Assembly: GCA_036796555.1 (NCBI GenBank)
Contig: DAIRCS010000001.1
Span: 1 to 64,000, forward strand
Source of the DNA: JAJXWB01 sp036796555
Lineage (GTDB): Bacteria > Pseudomonadota > Alphaproteobacteria > Rhizobiales > Beijerinckiaceae
Length of the DNA stretch: 64,000 nt
Reading direction: 5' to 3'
The position numbers and the translations under genes are program-made. Under the pieces are notes generated by a model. That model was not told the origin of the DNA and did no database searches. It saw only the letters and a program-made list of their open reading frames with translations. How positions within the stretch are numbered: the stretch's first letter is position 1; the number at the start of each line of letters is the position of its first letter. Of this stretch, positions 1-7,346 are shown piece after piece.

Positions 1-891
1 CGCCGAAAGCGCCGCTTCCGCGCCGGCATCGATCTCCAGCCGGCCGGCCGGCTGCAGCTGCCCGGCGATCCATGTCTTGCGCGCCGTCACCGGTGAGCCC
101 GAAGGGGCGAACCATGAGGAGCGCGCGCCGTCCTCGATGGCGCGCAGCGGATGGTCGACCTTGCCGGAGGCGATGATCATGGCGCATCCCGCGCCCGTCG
201 CGATCTTGCCGGCCTCGATCTTGGTGCGCATGCCGCCGCGCGACAGTTCCGAGGCCGCGCCGCCGGCCATGGCCTCGATCTCCGCCGTGACGCGCGGCAC
301 GACAGGCAACAGTCTGGCCTTCGGATCGGTCGCGGGCGGGGCGGTGTAGAGGCCATCGACATCGGACAGCAGCACGAGGCAATCCGCGCTCACCATGGCC
401 GCGACGCGCGCGGCGAGCCGATCGTTGTCGCCGTAGCGGATTTCGGATGTGGCGACCGTATCGTTCTCGTTGATGACCGGCGCCGCGCGCATATCGAGCA
501 GGCGCTCGATCGTGGCGCGCGCGTTGAGATAGCGGCGGCGCTCTTCCGTGTCCCAGAGCGTGACGAGGATCTGGCCGGCCGTGATCCCGTGCGAACCGAG
601 CGCTTCCGCCCAGGTGCGCGCCAGCGCGATCTGCCCGACGGCGGCGGCGGCCTGCGAATCCTCCAGCTTCAAGGCGCCTTTCGGCAGGCCCAGCACGCTG
701 CGCCCGAGCGCGATCGAGCCGGAAGAGACGACGAGAATGTCGGCGCCGCGCTTGTGATGGACGGCGAGATCGTCGACCAGCGCGTCGAGCCACGCCTCCT
801 TCAGCCCGCCCGCCTTGCTGTCGACCAGCAGCGACGAGCCGACCTTCACGACGATGCGGCGGAATGCGGAGAGTTTGGGCGTTTCGGTCAC
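1..891 (-). CDS. proB: Glutamate 5-kinase, first 297 codons (runs off the window)
   Basis: Phosphorylates L-glutamate to glutamyl-5-phosphate, the first step of proline synthesis, in the cytoplasm. The amino-acid-kinase domain begins with RRIVVKVGSSLLVD and continues with VVSSGSIALG, INENDTV, GDNDRLAARVA, LLSDVDGLY and GGMRTKIEAGKIA, all standard ProB signatures. The visible C-terminal part enters the PUA domain, and about 80 residues should lie beyond base 1. I chose a GTG start at 889-891 because the conserved N-terminus begins just after it and no closer in-frame ATG fits. This GTG overlaps the vapC stop codon as GTGA, so translation is probably coupled to the toxin gene. In related bacteria proB normally follows obg directly. 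Confidence 0.93.
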   Translation of the reverse strand, partial: MTETPKLSAFRRIVVKVGSSLLVDSKAGGLKEAWLDALVDDLAVHHKRGADILVVSSGSIALGRSVLGLPKGALKLEDSQAAAAVGQIALARTWAEALGSHGITAGQILVTLWDTEERRRYLNARATIERLLDMRAAPVINENDTVATSEIRYGDNDRLAARVAAMVSADCLVLLSDVDGLYTAPPATDPKARLLPVVPRVTAEIEAMAGGAASELSRGGMRTKIEAGKIATGAGCAMIIASGKVDHPLRAIEDGARSSWFAPSGSPVTARKTWIAGQLQPAGRLEIDAGAEAALSA

Positions 892-1292
892 GTCGGGCCT
901 TGCGGAATGGCGGCGCGTATGTCGGTCAGGGCGAAATCGCCGCCTTTGTAGAGCAGCGGCGCGTTATGGGCCTTGGCGAGCGCATAAGCAAAGCAGTCGC
1001 CGAAATTCAGGGCCGCCGCATGACGGCCACGCCCGAACCGATCGAAAGCGTGGCGCGCAATCTCCAGGAGATCGCCGTCGAAAGGAACCAGATTGACGGC
1101 CTCGCGAGCGAGAAAGACATCCATGAATTTCGCCGCTGACGCAGGGGCGCGGCCGGACAGAACGAGATGGCTCTCGAGCGCAGTCGGCGCCGCAAGCAGG
1201 CATCGATTGATGGAGATGATCCGGGAGAATGGCTCGCTCTCCGGTTCATCCAGGGCAATGGCTACGATCGCCGAGGAATCGACGACGATCAC
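888..1292 (-). CDS. vapC: VapC-family PIN-domain toxin (RNase)
   Basis: A 134-residue PIN-domain protein, the usual size for a VapC toxin that cleaves RNA using Mg2+. The acidic active-site residues are visible: Asp5 in MIVVDSSAIVAI, Glu40 in ALESHLVL and Asp99 in NFGDCFAYALA. The NFGDCFAYALAK block is typical of the Rv0624/VapC30-like branch. It overlaps the upstream antitoxin by 4 bases (ATGA), and its stop overlaps the GTG start of proB. The pair therefore sits between obg and proB and looks like a later insertion into a conserved operon. Toxicity is inferred from the family. Confidence 0.9.
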   Translation of the reverse strand: MIVVDSSAIVAIALDEPESEPFSRIISINRCLLAAPTALESHLVLSGRAPASAAKFMDVFLAREAVNLVPFDGDLLEIARHAFDRFGRGRHAAALNFGDCFAYALAKAHNAPLLYKGGDFALTDIRAAIPQGPT

Positions 1293-1561
1293 TTCGGCAG
1301 GCCAAATTCGTCATACATGTCGCTGTGATCGGAGGTCGCACCCGGCAATTTGTGCCGCGCGACCTCGTCAACAATGGAGCGCAGAGCTTCGTAATCGCGG
1401 CGTTGTTTTTCGGTCATCGGTCCATGCGCCGAAGCTTCGTCGCTCGCAAATTTTCTCAGCGCGCGGAGGACGACGTCCGTAGTCGTCGTATGCAGGCGTT
1501 TTGCCAGGGATGTGGCCGTTTCGTAGGCCTCGTCGTTGCGGACGTTGAGTTGGCGAGCCAT
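1289..1561 (-). CDS. vapB: VapB-family antitoxin
   Basis: A 90-residue protein starting MARQLNVRNDEAYETATSLAK. This is the N-terminal pattern of the Rv0623-like (PSK) transcription-factor antitoxins, which bind DNA through a ribbon-helix-helix N-terminus and neutralise the toxin with an acidic C-terminal tail. Here the tail (HSDMYDEFGLPK) is acidic and aromatic, as expected for occupying a PIN active site. It is translationally coupled to vapC by a 4-base overlap. An AGGAG sequence precedes the ATG, and two palindromes flank that ribosome-binding site, consistent with autoregulation. Confidence 0.87.
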   Translation of the reverse strand: MARQLNVRNDEAYETATSLAKRLHTTTTDVVLRALRKFASDEASAHGPMTEKQRRDYEALRSIVDEVARHKLPGATSDHSDMYDEFGLPK

Positions 1562-1613
1562 GCTAGCAAATCTCCTCAGCTTGCTAGCATACGCTGGATT
1601 GCGCCCGCTTCAA
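1560..1613 (-). promoter_or_regulatory. vapBC promoter and probable operator
   Basis: Two 10-base elements, ATGCTAGCAA (1560-1569) and TTGCTAGCAT (1581-1590), are exact reverse complements, and each contains the palindrome TGCTAGCA. They bracket the vapB ribosome-binding site and the ATG. On the minus strand a TTGAAG (-35, 1608-1613) and a TATGCT (-10, 1586-1591) lie 16 bases apart, so the distal palindrome overlaps the -10 box. This is the layout expected for VapB/VapBC autorepression. The promoter starts inside the last codons of obg. Confidence 0.6.
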
Positions 1614-2680
1614 GGCCGCCACTCCGGCTGCGGCTCGGCCTCCGCCTCCTGTTTGCGCCGGCCTTCCACGACCGACAGCAGCGCGCGCAGCGCGTCCTTC
1701 ACGCCGGCGCCGGTGGCGGCGGAAATCTTCAGGATCGCCCGCCGTTTCTCGCCCGGCGCCAATTCCGGCCCGTAGCTCGACACGGCGCGGCGCAGCCGCT
1801 CCATCTGCTGCTTCAGCGTCTCCTCGTCCACCACGTCGCACTTGGAGAGCGCGATGATCTCGGGCTTGTCCGACAAGCCCGCGCCATAGGCGTCGAGCTC
1901 CTGCCGCACGATGCGATAGGCGCGCCCGGCGTGCTCGCCGGAGGCGTCGATGAGGTGCAGCAGCGCGCCGCAGCGCTCGACATGGCCGAGAAAGCGGTCG
2001 CCGAGCCCGAGGCCCTCGTGCGCGCCCTCGATCAGCCCGGGAATGTCGGCCAGCACGAATTCGCGGCCGTCGAGCCCGACGACGCCGAGGCCCGGATGCA
2101 GAGTGGTGAAGGGATAATCCGCAATCTTCGGTTTTGCCGCCGAGACTGTCGCCAGAAATGTCGATTTGCCCGCGTTCGGCAGGCCGATCAGGCCGGCGTC
2201 GGCGATCAGCTTCAGCCGCAGCCAAATCTCCATCTCCTGGCCCTCCTCGCCGGGGTTGGCCCGGCGCGGCGCGCGGTTGGTGGATGACTTGAAATGCGCG
2301 TTGCCGAAGCCGCCGTTGCCGCCCCTGGCGATGACGACGCGCTGGCCGATCTCGGTTATGTCGGCGATCAGCGTCTCGCCGTCGTCTTCAAAAATCTGCG
2401 TGCCCGCCGGCACTTTCAGCACAGCGTCGGCGCCGCGCCCGCCGGCGCGGTTCTTGCCCATGCCGTGCATGCCGGTCTTGGCCTTGAAATGCTGCTGGTA
2501 GCGATAGTCGACGAGCGTGTTCAGCCCCTCGACGCATTCGGCCACGACATCGCCGCCGCGTCCGCCGTCGCCGCCGTCGGGCCCGCCGAACTCGATGAAC
2601 TTCTCGCGCCGGAACGAGACGCAGCCCGCCCCGCCGTCGCCGGAGCGGATGTAGATGCGAGCCTGGTCGAGGAATTTCAT
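1610..2680 (-). CDS. obgE: Obg-family GTPase
   Basis: A ribosome-associated GTPase of 356 residues that acts in late large-subunit assembly and growth control. The glycine-rich Obg fold fills residues 1-158 (for example GGPDGGDGGRGGDV at 32-45). The G domain follows, with G1 GLPNAGKS (166-173), switch I TT, G3 DIPGL (212-216) and a G4 motif that reads SKCD (279-282) rather than NKxD. The C-terminal part is short, as in many alphaproteobacteria. The gene sits downstream of rpmA/rplU as usual, but a GNAT gene and a repeat pair separate them here, and vapBC separates it from proB. Confidence 0.95.
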   Translation of the reverse strand: MKFLDQARIYIRSGDGGAGCVSFRREKFIEFGGPDGGDGGRGGDVVAECVEGLNTLVDYRYQQHFKAKTGMHGMGKNRAGGRGADAVLKVPAGTQIFEDDGETLIADITEIGQRVVIARGGNGGFGNAHFKSSTNRAPRRANPGEEGQEMEIWLRLKLIADAGLIGLPNAGKSTFLATVSAAKPKIADYPFTTLHPGLGVVGLDGREFVLADIPGLIEGAHEGLGLGDRFLGHVERCGALLHLIDASGEHAGRAYRIVRQELDAYGAGLSDKPEIIALSKCDVVDEETLKQQMERLRRAVSSYGPELAPGEKRRAILKISAATGAGVKDALRALLSVVEGRRKQEAEAEPQPEWRP

Positions 2681-2708
2681 GAGTAGGCTGTTTCGATTCC
2701 GTTGTGGC

Positions 2709-2838
2709 GGCGCCCCCTCCCTCGCCCTCCCCCGCTGACGTGGGAGAGGGGACGGCGCTCATCCGTGGCGCTGCAATCAGATGAAGCCAGGAACCCGTTC
2801 CCTCTCCCGCGAAGCGGGGGAGGGTTGGGGAGGGGCGC
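2709..2838. repeat. Inverted pair of GC-rich intergenic repeats
   Basis: Two copies of a roughly 40-base element lie head to head, at about 2709-2752 and 2799-2838. Each holds a CCCTC-rich arm, a CCCCGC core and a GGGAGAGGG arm, and one is nearly the reverse complement of the other. This resembles the palindromic intergenic repeats scattered through rhizobial genomes. They fill the space between the GNAT gene and obg, could form a large hairpin in RNA, and may separate obg from upstream transcription. No coding function is seen. Confidence 0.6.
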
Positions 2839-2854
2839 CGCGATCATCAGCTTC

Positions 2855-3460
2855 CTACCTCCCCGCGCAGCAGGGCGAAAGCCCCGCCTGCGGCAGCGCG
2901 CCGAAGCGCGGCGTCGAGCGGAGGAGTTCGAACCGCCGCGCCGGCAGGGCGCCGCCGCGCGCCGGCGCGTCCACGAGCCCCTCGCCGGTCGCCACGAATC
3001 CCGCCCGTTCCAGCGTCCGCTGCGAGCGAAGATTGGGCAGGGCGGCGGCCGCGTCGATCCGCTCGACGTCGGTCGCCAGCCACACGAAATCGAGCAGCGA
3101 CCCCACGGCTTCCGACATCAGCCCGGAGCCCCAGTACATGCGGCCGAGCCAGTAGCCGAGCTCCGGCGTCTCGTCCGACCCTTCGAGCGAAACCATCCCG
3201 ATGGCGACGCCGGGCCGCTGCCGGAGCGCCAGCGCCAGATGGAGGCCGCGCCCTTCGCAATTGGCCCGGCGGGCGGCCAGCACGAAGCTTTCCGCCGCGC
3301 CCCGGGGATAGGGATGCGGGATGCGCGCGGTGAATTCGGCGATCTCGCGCTCGCCGGCGAGCTTCTCGATGACGGGCGCGTCGGCGGCGGTCGGCCAGCG
3401 CAGCCACAGCCGCTGCGTTTCCAGCCGGAACACGTCGTCGTGGAAATAGTCTGGGAACAT
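2855..3460 (-). CDS. GNAT-family N-acetyltransferase (RimJ/RimL-like)
   Basis: A 201-residue acetyltransferase. The N-terminus (FRLETQRLWLRWPTAADA) is the usual RimJ-type beginning. The acetyl-CoA-binding half is marked by LGYWLGRMYWGSGLMSEAV and by NLRSQRTLERAGFVATGEG. Such enzymes move an acetyl group from acetyl-CoA to an N-terminal amine or a small molecule, and the substrate here cannot be told. It lies on the same strand as rpmA and obg but is separated from rpmA by a strong palindrome and from obg by a repeat pair, so it may be a separate unit. Confidence 0.8.
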   Translation of the reverse strand: MFPDYFHDDVFRLETQRLWLRWPTAADAPVIEKLAGEREIAEFTARIPHPYPRGAAESFVLAARRANCEGRGLHLALALRQRPGVAIGMVSLEGSDETPELGYWLGRMYWGSGLMSEAVGSLLDFVWLATDVERIDAAAALPNLRSQRTLERAGFVATGEGLVDAPARGGALPARRFELLRSTPRFGALPQAGLSPCCAGR

Positions 3461-3506
3461 GACCTGGCTCCGAACTGGGACCCCGACTGCGGCGGTCCGG
3501 AAACGA

Positions 3507-3536
3507 CGAAGGGGAAGCGGCGCCGCTTCCCCTTCG
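3507..3536. terminator. Perfect 30-base palindrome after rpmA
   Basis: Bases 3507-3536 form an uninterrupted perfect palindrome, with arms beginning CGAAGGGGAAGCGGC. It lies between the end of rpmA and the start of the GNAT gene. In RNA it would form a very stable hairpin and is the most likely transcription end of the rplU-rpmA unit. No clear U-run follows on the minus strand, so intrinsic termination is not proven. Confidence 0.5.
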
Positions 3537-3641
3537 CGATCCTGTTCGGATCAGATGTCCCTGATATGGCGGAGTTTTGACTCCTTCGGGACCTCTCGCC
3601 GGGGCTTGGCGCCGGCGGAGGTCTCGATCAGGCCTCCGCCC

Positions 3642-3911
3642 TTACTCTGCGGCCTCTTGGGCCGGAATGACCGATACGCTTTTTCGGCCGTTGGCCGGGG
3701 TCTTGAACAGCACGACGCCGTCGCAAAGCGCGAACAGCGTATGGTCCGTGCCCATGCCGACGTTGCGGCCCGCATGCACCCTGGTGCCGCGCTGGCGCAC
3801 GATGATGTTGCCGCCGACGACGCTCTCGCCGCCGAACTTCTTCACGCCGAGGCGCCGGCCGTCGGAGTCGCGGCCGTTGCGGGACGAGCCGCCTGCTTTC
3901 TTGTGAGCCAT
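3642..3911 (-). CDS. rpmA: 50S ribosomal protein bL27
   Basis: An 89-residue bL27, with the N-terminus MAHKKAGGSSRNGRDSDGRR that reaches toward the peptidyl-transferase centre, followed by LGVKKFGGE, VVGGNIIVRQRGT and HAGRNVGMGTDHTLFAL. I placed the start at 3911 because every bL27 without a leader begins MAHKK; an upstream in-frame ATG would add 12 residues that do not belong. A purine-rich site precedes this ATG. It is cotranscribed with rplU, 22 bases upstream. Confidence 0.97.
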   Translation of the reverse strand: MAHKKAGGSSRNGRDSDGRRLGVKKFGGESVVGGNIIVRQRGTRVHAGRNVGMGTDHTLFALCDGVVLFKTPANGRKSVSVIPAQEAAE

Positions 3912-3933
3912 CTGTCTCTCTCCTCGTCCTGCC

Positions 3934-4230
3934 TTACGCGATCTCAACGATGCGGACGATCGTCAGGTCCTGACGGTGGCCGCGCTTGCGCTTCGAATTC
4001 TGCCGGCGGCGCTTCTTGAAGGAAATGACCTTCGGGCCGCGGGACTGCTCGACGATTTCGCCGGTCACCTTGACCTTGGCGCCGAATTCGGCCGCGCCGT
4101 CCTTGGCGGACATCAGCACGTCCTCGAACGTCACCTTGTCGCCGGGCTCGCCGGCGAGCGACATCACCGTAATCTTGTCGTCGGCGGAAACGCGATACTG
4201 CTTTCCGCCGGTTCTGATGACTGCGAACAT
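3934..4230 (-). CDS. rplU: 50S ribosomal protein bL21
   Basis: A 98-residue bL21, a large-subunit protein that contacts 23S rRNA. The sequence runs from MFAVIRTGGKQYRV through VTFEDVLMSAKDG, GAKVKVTGEIVEQSRGPKV and FKKRRRQNSKRKRGHRQ, all diagnostic. The length is normal. It is the first gene of the rplU-rpmA unit, and a sigma70-type promoter lies about 155 bases upstream, leaving a long leader. Confidence 0.97.
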   Translation of the reverse strand: MFAVIRTGGKQYRVSADDKITVMSLAGEPGDKVTFEDVLMSAKDGAAEFGAKVKVTGEIVEQSRGPKVISFKKRRRQNSKRKRGHRQDLTIVRIVEIA

Positions 4231-4384
4231 CTTTGTTTTCCCGTGTTCGATTCCGGCCTGGCGCGGAAACCCGCGCCGGTCGGCTTCTTTGCAGTATGAA
4301 ACCGGACGTCCGGGGAAATTTCAGAGCGAACCCTGCAACAACCAAAAGGCGCGAACTCGTCGCTCGCGCCGCCAGACAGTGGCC

Positions 4385-4413
4385 TTCTAAAGGAAAACGC
4401 GCCCCACTGTCAA
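4385..4413 (-). promoter_or_regulatory. Probable rplU-rpmA promoter
   Basis: On the minus strand a perfect TTGACA (4408-4413) is followed after 17 bases by TTAGAA (4385-4390). Transcription would begin near 4378, giving a leader of about 150 bases before rplU. Ribosomal protein leaders of this length often carry autoregulatory structure. I did not identify a specific bL21 leader fold. Confidence 0.55.
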
Positions 4414-4455
4414 CGAATCCGTTCGGTTTTTTGGGCCGCTGCGGCGTCGGAGGAC

Positions 4456-4484
4456 TTGGCGCCCGCCGCCCCCGATGCTATCTC
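4456..4484 (+). promoter_or_regulatory. Probable tRNA-Ser promoter
   Basis: TTGGCG (4456-4461), a 17-base spacer and TATCTC (4479-4484) lie about 40 bases before the mature tRNA 5' end, which suits a tRNA promoter. The support is positional and by consensus only. Confidence 0.4.
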
Positions 4485-4523
4485 GCGCCCCGACCATGCG
4501 TCCGCGCCCGCGCGGAGCCTCGC

Positions 4524-4613
4524 GGAGAGGTGGCAGAGTGGTCGATCGCGCCGCACTCGAAATGCGGAGTACCGGCAACGGTACCGGGGGTTCGAATCCC
4601 TCCCTCTCCGCCA
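4524..4613 (+). tRNA. tRNA-Ser (anticodon CGA)
   Basis: The acceptor arm GGAGAGG (4524-4530) pairs with CCTCTCC (4603-4609). It is followed by discriminator G and an encoded CCA (4611-4613). The anticodon stem CCGCA/TGCGG encloses the loop CTCGAAA with anticodon CGA at 4558-4560, reading UCG. A long variable arm, as in class II serine tRNAs, precedes the T arm GGGGGTTCGAATCCCTC. It is the likely attachment site of an integrated element, because an integrase remnant follows within 90 bases. Confidence 0.95.
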
Positions 4614-4620
4614 TCCTTGC

Positions 4621-4660
4621 CTTAACGCTTTGATTTCCGTTAAGCTGCGGTAATCGCAGC
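4621..4660 (+). other. Two small hairpins 3' of tRNA-Ser
   Basis: CTTAACG (4621-4627) pairs with CGTTAAG (4638-4644), and GCTGCG (4644-4649) pairs with CGCAGC (4655-4660) around a 5-base loop. They sit between the tRNA and the integrase remnant. They could end the tRNA transcript or be part of an old attachment region. No U-run is present. Confidence 0.35.
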
Positions 4661-4701
4661 ACGTTCACGCCTCGACTGTGACCCAGAAGTGTGACCCACG
4701 C

Positions 4702-4824
4702 ATGGGACTCGTGACCAACGTCGTTCGCAGAGGCGCCGTCTATTATTTCCGCCGGCGCGTACCCGATGACCTTCAGCCCCAGATCGGCCCCTTGCCTCAT
4801 CCAGGCGCTCATCGGCGCGCATGA
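4702..4824 (+). pseudogene. Tyrosine integrase, N-terminal remnant
   Basis: A 40-codon frame begins MGLVTNVVRRGAVYYFRRRV and ends soon after PDDLQPQIG. This is the typical first 30 residues of phage- or island-type tyrosine recombinases of alphaproteobacteria (the DUF6538-like N-terminus). After that the reading turns into unrelated residues and stops, so the catalytic domain is gone. Its place directly downstream of tRNA-Ser, in the same orientation, is what an intact tRNA-targeted integrase gene would have. It marks an island boundary. Confidence 0.75.
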
Positions 4825-4848
4825 GGCGCTGCTCGCCCTTGGAGCGTT

Positions 4849-5691
4849 TCACGTTTGGACGGAAGCGGACCCGGCTTCGTCGAAGCCGGGTCGCGGTATC
4901 AGGTTCATCAGCATGCGGGCATAGCCGCCGTCGACGCCGATTTCCTCGCCGGATACGTAGCTCGACCGCGCGCTCGCCAGGAAGAGGACGGCGTCGCGGA
5001 TGTCCTCGGGCGCGCCGATGCGGCCGAGCGGCGTCACGGCCTCGCGCCGCACCTTCACGCCGGGCGCGTCGTAGAAGCCCTGGCTCATCGGCGTCAGCAC
5101 CATGCCGGGGCTCACCACGTTCGACCGGATCCCGGCCGATCCGCATTCGATTGCGAGCTGGCGCGACAGCATCACGACGGCCGCCTTGGCGACGCTGTAG
5201 GCGCCGCTCGACCCCTGCGGGTGGCTGGCGGAGATCGAGGCGACGTGGACGATGCTGCCGCCGCCGCGCGCCCGCATCTGCCGCGCGAACGCCTGCGCGC
5301 ACAGGAAATAGCCGGTGAGGTTGACGCCGATCTGCTCGTTCCATTGCGCGAGCGGCAGCGTTTCGAGCGGACCCGGGCGCAGGAGCGCGGCGTTGTTCAC
5401 CAGCACGCCGCACGGGCCGAGCCGCATCTCCACCTCGCGCGCCGCGGCCGCGACGCTCGCGGGATCGCTGACATCGCAGGCGACGGCGATGGCCTGCGCA
5501 TTTTCCGGCATGGCGGCGAGCGCCGCCTCGGCGGCCTCCGCCGTTCGGTCGAGGAGGGCGATGCGGCTGCCCGCCGCCGCCAGCCCCGCCGCGATCGCCC
5601 GGCCCAGGCCGCCGCCCGCGCCCGTGACGACGCTGACCGTTCCTGCAAGGCCGAGCCAAGCGCCGGCCGAAGATCGCGCCGGTCCGCTCAT
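4849..5691 (-). CDS. Short-chain dehydrogenase/reductase
   Basis: A 280-residue classical SDR that oxidises or reduces an alcohol/ketone pair with NAD(P). The cofactor motif VTGAGGGLGRA, the NNAALLRPG motif, the catalytic Ser in ASISAS and the YSVAK pair are all present, and the C-terminus carries SYVSGEEIGVDGGYA. Its ATG overlaps the stop of the NIPSNAP gene by 4 bases, so it is the last gene of a four-gene unit (FAD dehydrogenase, binding protein, NIPSNAP, SDR). The substrate is unknown. Confidence 0.88.
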   Translation of the reverse strand: MSGPARSSAGAWLGLAGTVSVVTGAGGGLGRAIAAGLAAAGSRIALLDRTAEAAEAALAAMPENAQAIAVACDVSDPASVAAAAREVEMRLGPCGVLVNNAALLRPGPLETLPLAQWNEQIGVNLTGYFLCAQAFARQMRARGGGSIVHVASISASHPQGSSGAYSVAKAAVVMLSRQLAIECGSAGIRSNVVSPGMVLTPMSQGFYDAPGVKVRREAVTPLGRIGAPEDIRDAVLFLASARSSYVSGEEIGVDGGYARMLMNLIPRPGFDEAGSASVQT

Positions 5692-6026
5692 TGCGCGCGC
5701 GCCAGCGATGAAAGGGCGACGCGCCGGATGAGGCGATTTTCCTGCGCGACGATGAGCGGTCCCGACGCCTTGAGGTAGTCCGGCCAGCCGGGGTCCCGGT
5801 CGCGCGCCGCGTGGCGGCGCTCGAAGTCGCCCATATCAGCGAATTCCCAGACATGGACGACCTGGTTCAGCATGCCCACCGCGCTCGTCGCCACGAAAAG
5901 CGGCGGGCGCAGATATTTCAACTGGACCGGCATCAGCAGCCGGTCCACCACCTCGATGAAGTCCGGGGTCTTGCGAAGCGCGATCGTGTAGACGCGCAGG
6001 TCGAGCAGCGGCAGGTTCTCGCTCAT
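5688..6026 (-). CDS. NIPSNAP-family protein
   Basis: A 112-residue protein starting MSENLPLLDLRVYTI, with QLKYLRPPLFVATSAVGMLNQ and VHVWEFADMGDFERRHAARD. These match the ferredoxin-like alpha/beta barrel of NIPSNAP proteins (ELRxYxx at the start, VHIWxYxDxxxR near the end). The biochemical role is not settled in bacteria, where these genes often accompany catabolic enzymes. It sits 2 bases after the binding-protein gene and overlaps the SDR start, so it is part of the same operon. Confidence 0.82.
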   Translation of the reverse strand: MSENLPLLDLRVYTIALRKTPDFIEVVDRLLMPVQLKYLRPPLFVATSAVGMLNQVVHVWEFADMGDFERRHAARDRDPGWPDYLKASGPLIVAQENRLIRRVALSSLARAQ

Positions 6027-6028
6027 CG

Positions 6029-7267
6029 TCAGCCCTTGATCAGCGGGCAGCCGCCTTCGGCCAGCGTGCGAAAGGCGTCCGCGGCGGGGATCGTCGAAAC
6101 CAGCTTGTAGATGTCTCCCGGGCCGCGGCTCTCTTCGGGGCCCTTCACCTCGAAGAGATAGGCCGGGTGAATCTTGCGTCCGTCCGCGCGCACCGAGCCC
6201 TGGCCGAAACAATCGTCGTCGGTCGGCATGGCTTTCATCTTTTCGACGACCTCGGCGCCGTTCGCCTTGGCGCGAGCGACGCCGAGCGCCTTCACCGCCT
6301 TGAGATAATGCGCCACCACGGAATAGTCGCCCGCCTGGCTCATGTTGGGAAACGTGTTCGGCGGCAGCTTCGGTTTGATGCGGCTCATGAACGCGCGGGT
6401 GCGGTCGTTCAGATCCCAATAGAAGGTTTCCGTCAGCGACAGGCCCTTGGCGACGGGCAGGCCCATGCCGAGCACGTCGGTGATGTAGCCGACCATGGCG
6501 GCGAGACGGATGCCCGAGCCATGGAGGCCGAACTCGCGCGCCTGCTTGAGACAGGAGATGAGTTCGCTGCCCGAATTGGCGAAGGCCACGACATTGGCGC
6601 CCGACGATTGCGCCTGAAGCAGGAACGACGAAAAGTCCGACGTCGCTCCGTAGGGATACCGGACGGCGCCGAGGACCTTTCCGCCGGCGGCCTCGACGAA
6701 TTTCGTCGCGTCGGCCTGCGCGGCGTGTCCGAAGGCGTAGTCCGCCGTGACGAAGAACCATTTGTCTCCGCCGGTCTTGACGAGCGAGGTCGCCGTCGAA
6801 TGCGCCAGGCACCAGGAATCCCACGCCCAATGCACCTGGTTCGGGCTGCACCCCTTGCCGGTGAGATCCGAGCTGCCGGCGGTCGTGATCAGCGCGACTT
6901 TCTTCTTGGATTCGATCAGGCCCTTCGCGCCGAGCGCGATCGAGGAATTGCCGACGTTCTCGATGGCGTCGACGCCGCTTTCGTCGAACCAGCGCCGGAT
7001 GATCGCGGAGCCGACGTCCGCCTTGTTCTGATGGTCGGCGACGAGAATCTCGACCTTGATATCGGGGTTCTGCCCCATGAATTCGTCCGCCGCCTGCTGG
7101 GCGCAGGCGACCGTGGTCGGCCCCGACACGTCGCGGTAGATGCCGGACATGTCGGTGATCACGCCGATGCGGATCGTATTCGCGGCCTGCGCGCGCGCGA
7201 GGCGCGCCGGCATGGTCGCCACGCCGGCGAGCGCGCCGGCGACGAAGGTGCGGCGATCGAATCTCAT
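6029..7267 (-). CDS. Liv-type ABC transporter substrate-binding protein
   Basis: A periplasmic binding protein of 412 residues. A twin-arginine-type signal is visible at the N-terminus (RFDRRTFVAGALAGVATMPARLARAQA), followed by TIRIGVITDMSGIYRDVSGP, the standard opening of Leu/Ile/Val-type receptors. I used the ATG at 7267 because AGGGAGAGGA precedes it; an upstream GTG would add 8 residues. No permease or ATPase gene lies in this operon, so it must borrow another Liv transporter or serve as a sensor. Neighbours suggest its ligand feeds the FAD dehydrogenase and SDR. Confidence 0.88.
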   Translation of the reverse strand: MRFDRRTFVAGALAGVATMPARLARAQAANTIRIGVITDMSGIYRDVSGPTTVACAQQAADEFMGQNPDIKVEILVADHQNKADVGSAIIRRWFDESGVDAIENVGNSSIALGAKGLIESKKKVALITTAGSSDLTGKGCSPNQVHWAWDSWCLAHSTATSLVKTGGDKWFFVTADYAFGHAAQADATKFVEAAGGKVLGAVRYPYGATSDFSSFLLQAQSSGANVVAFANSGSELISCLKQAREFGLHGSGIRLAAMVGYITDVLGMGLPVAKGLSLTETFYWDLNDRTRAFMSRIKPKLPPNTFPNMSQAGDYSVVAHYLKAVKALGVARAKANGAEVVEKMKAMPTDDDCFGQGSVRADGRKIHPAYLFEVKGPEESRGPGDIYKLVSTIPAADAFRTLAEGGCPLIKG

Positions 7268-7346
7268 GGTCGTCCTCTCCCTGCTATGCACGCGCCGTTC
7301 GTTGCGGCGCGAGATTCTGGCGATTGCTTCGATCGGGCGGCGCTTC

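Noticed and set aside
151..951. 266-codon plus-strand frame at the window start
   Set aside because: It is antisense to proB, whose translation carries all kinase motifs. The plus frame has no recognisable protein.
4849..5691. Assigning the SDR as pyridoxal 4-dehydrogenase to complete the B6 pathway
   Set aside because: Nothing in its sequence beyond general SDR motifs supports this, and it belongs to a different operon with NIPSNAP and an FAD dehydrogenase.
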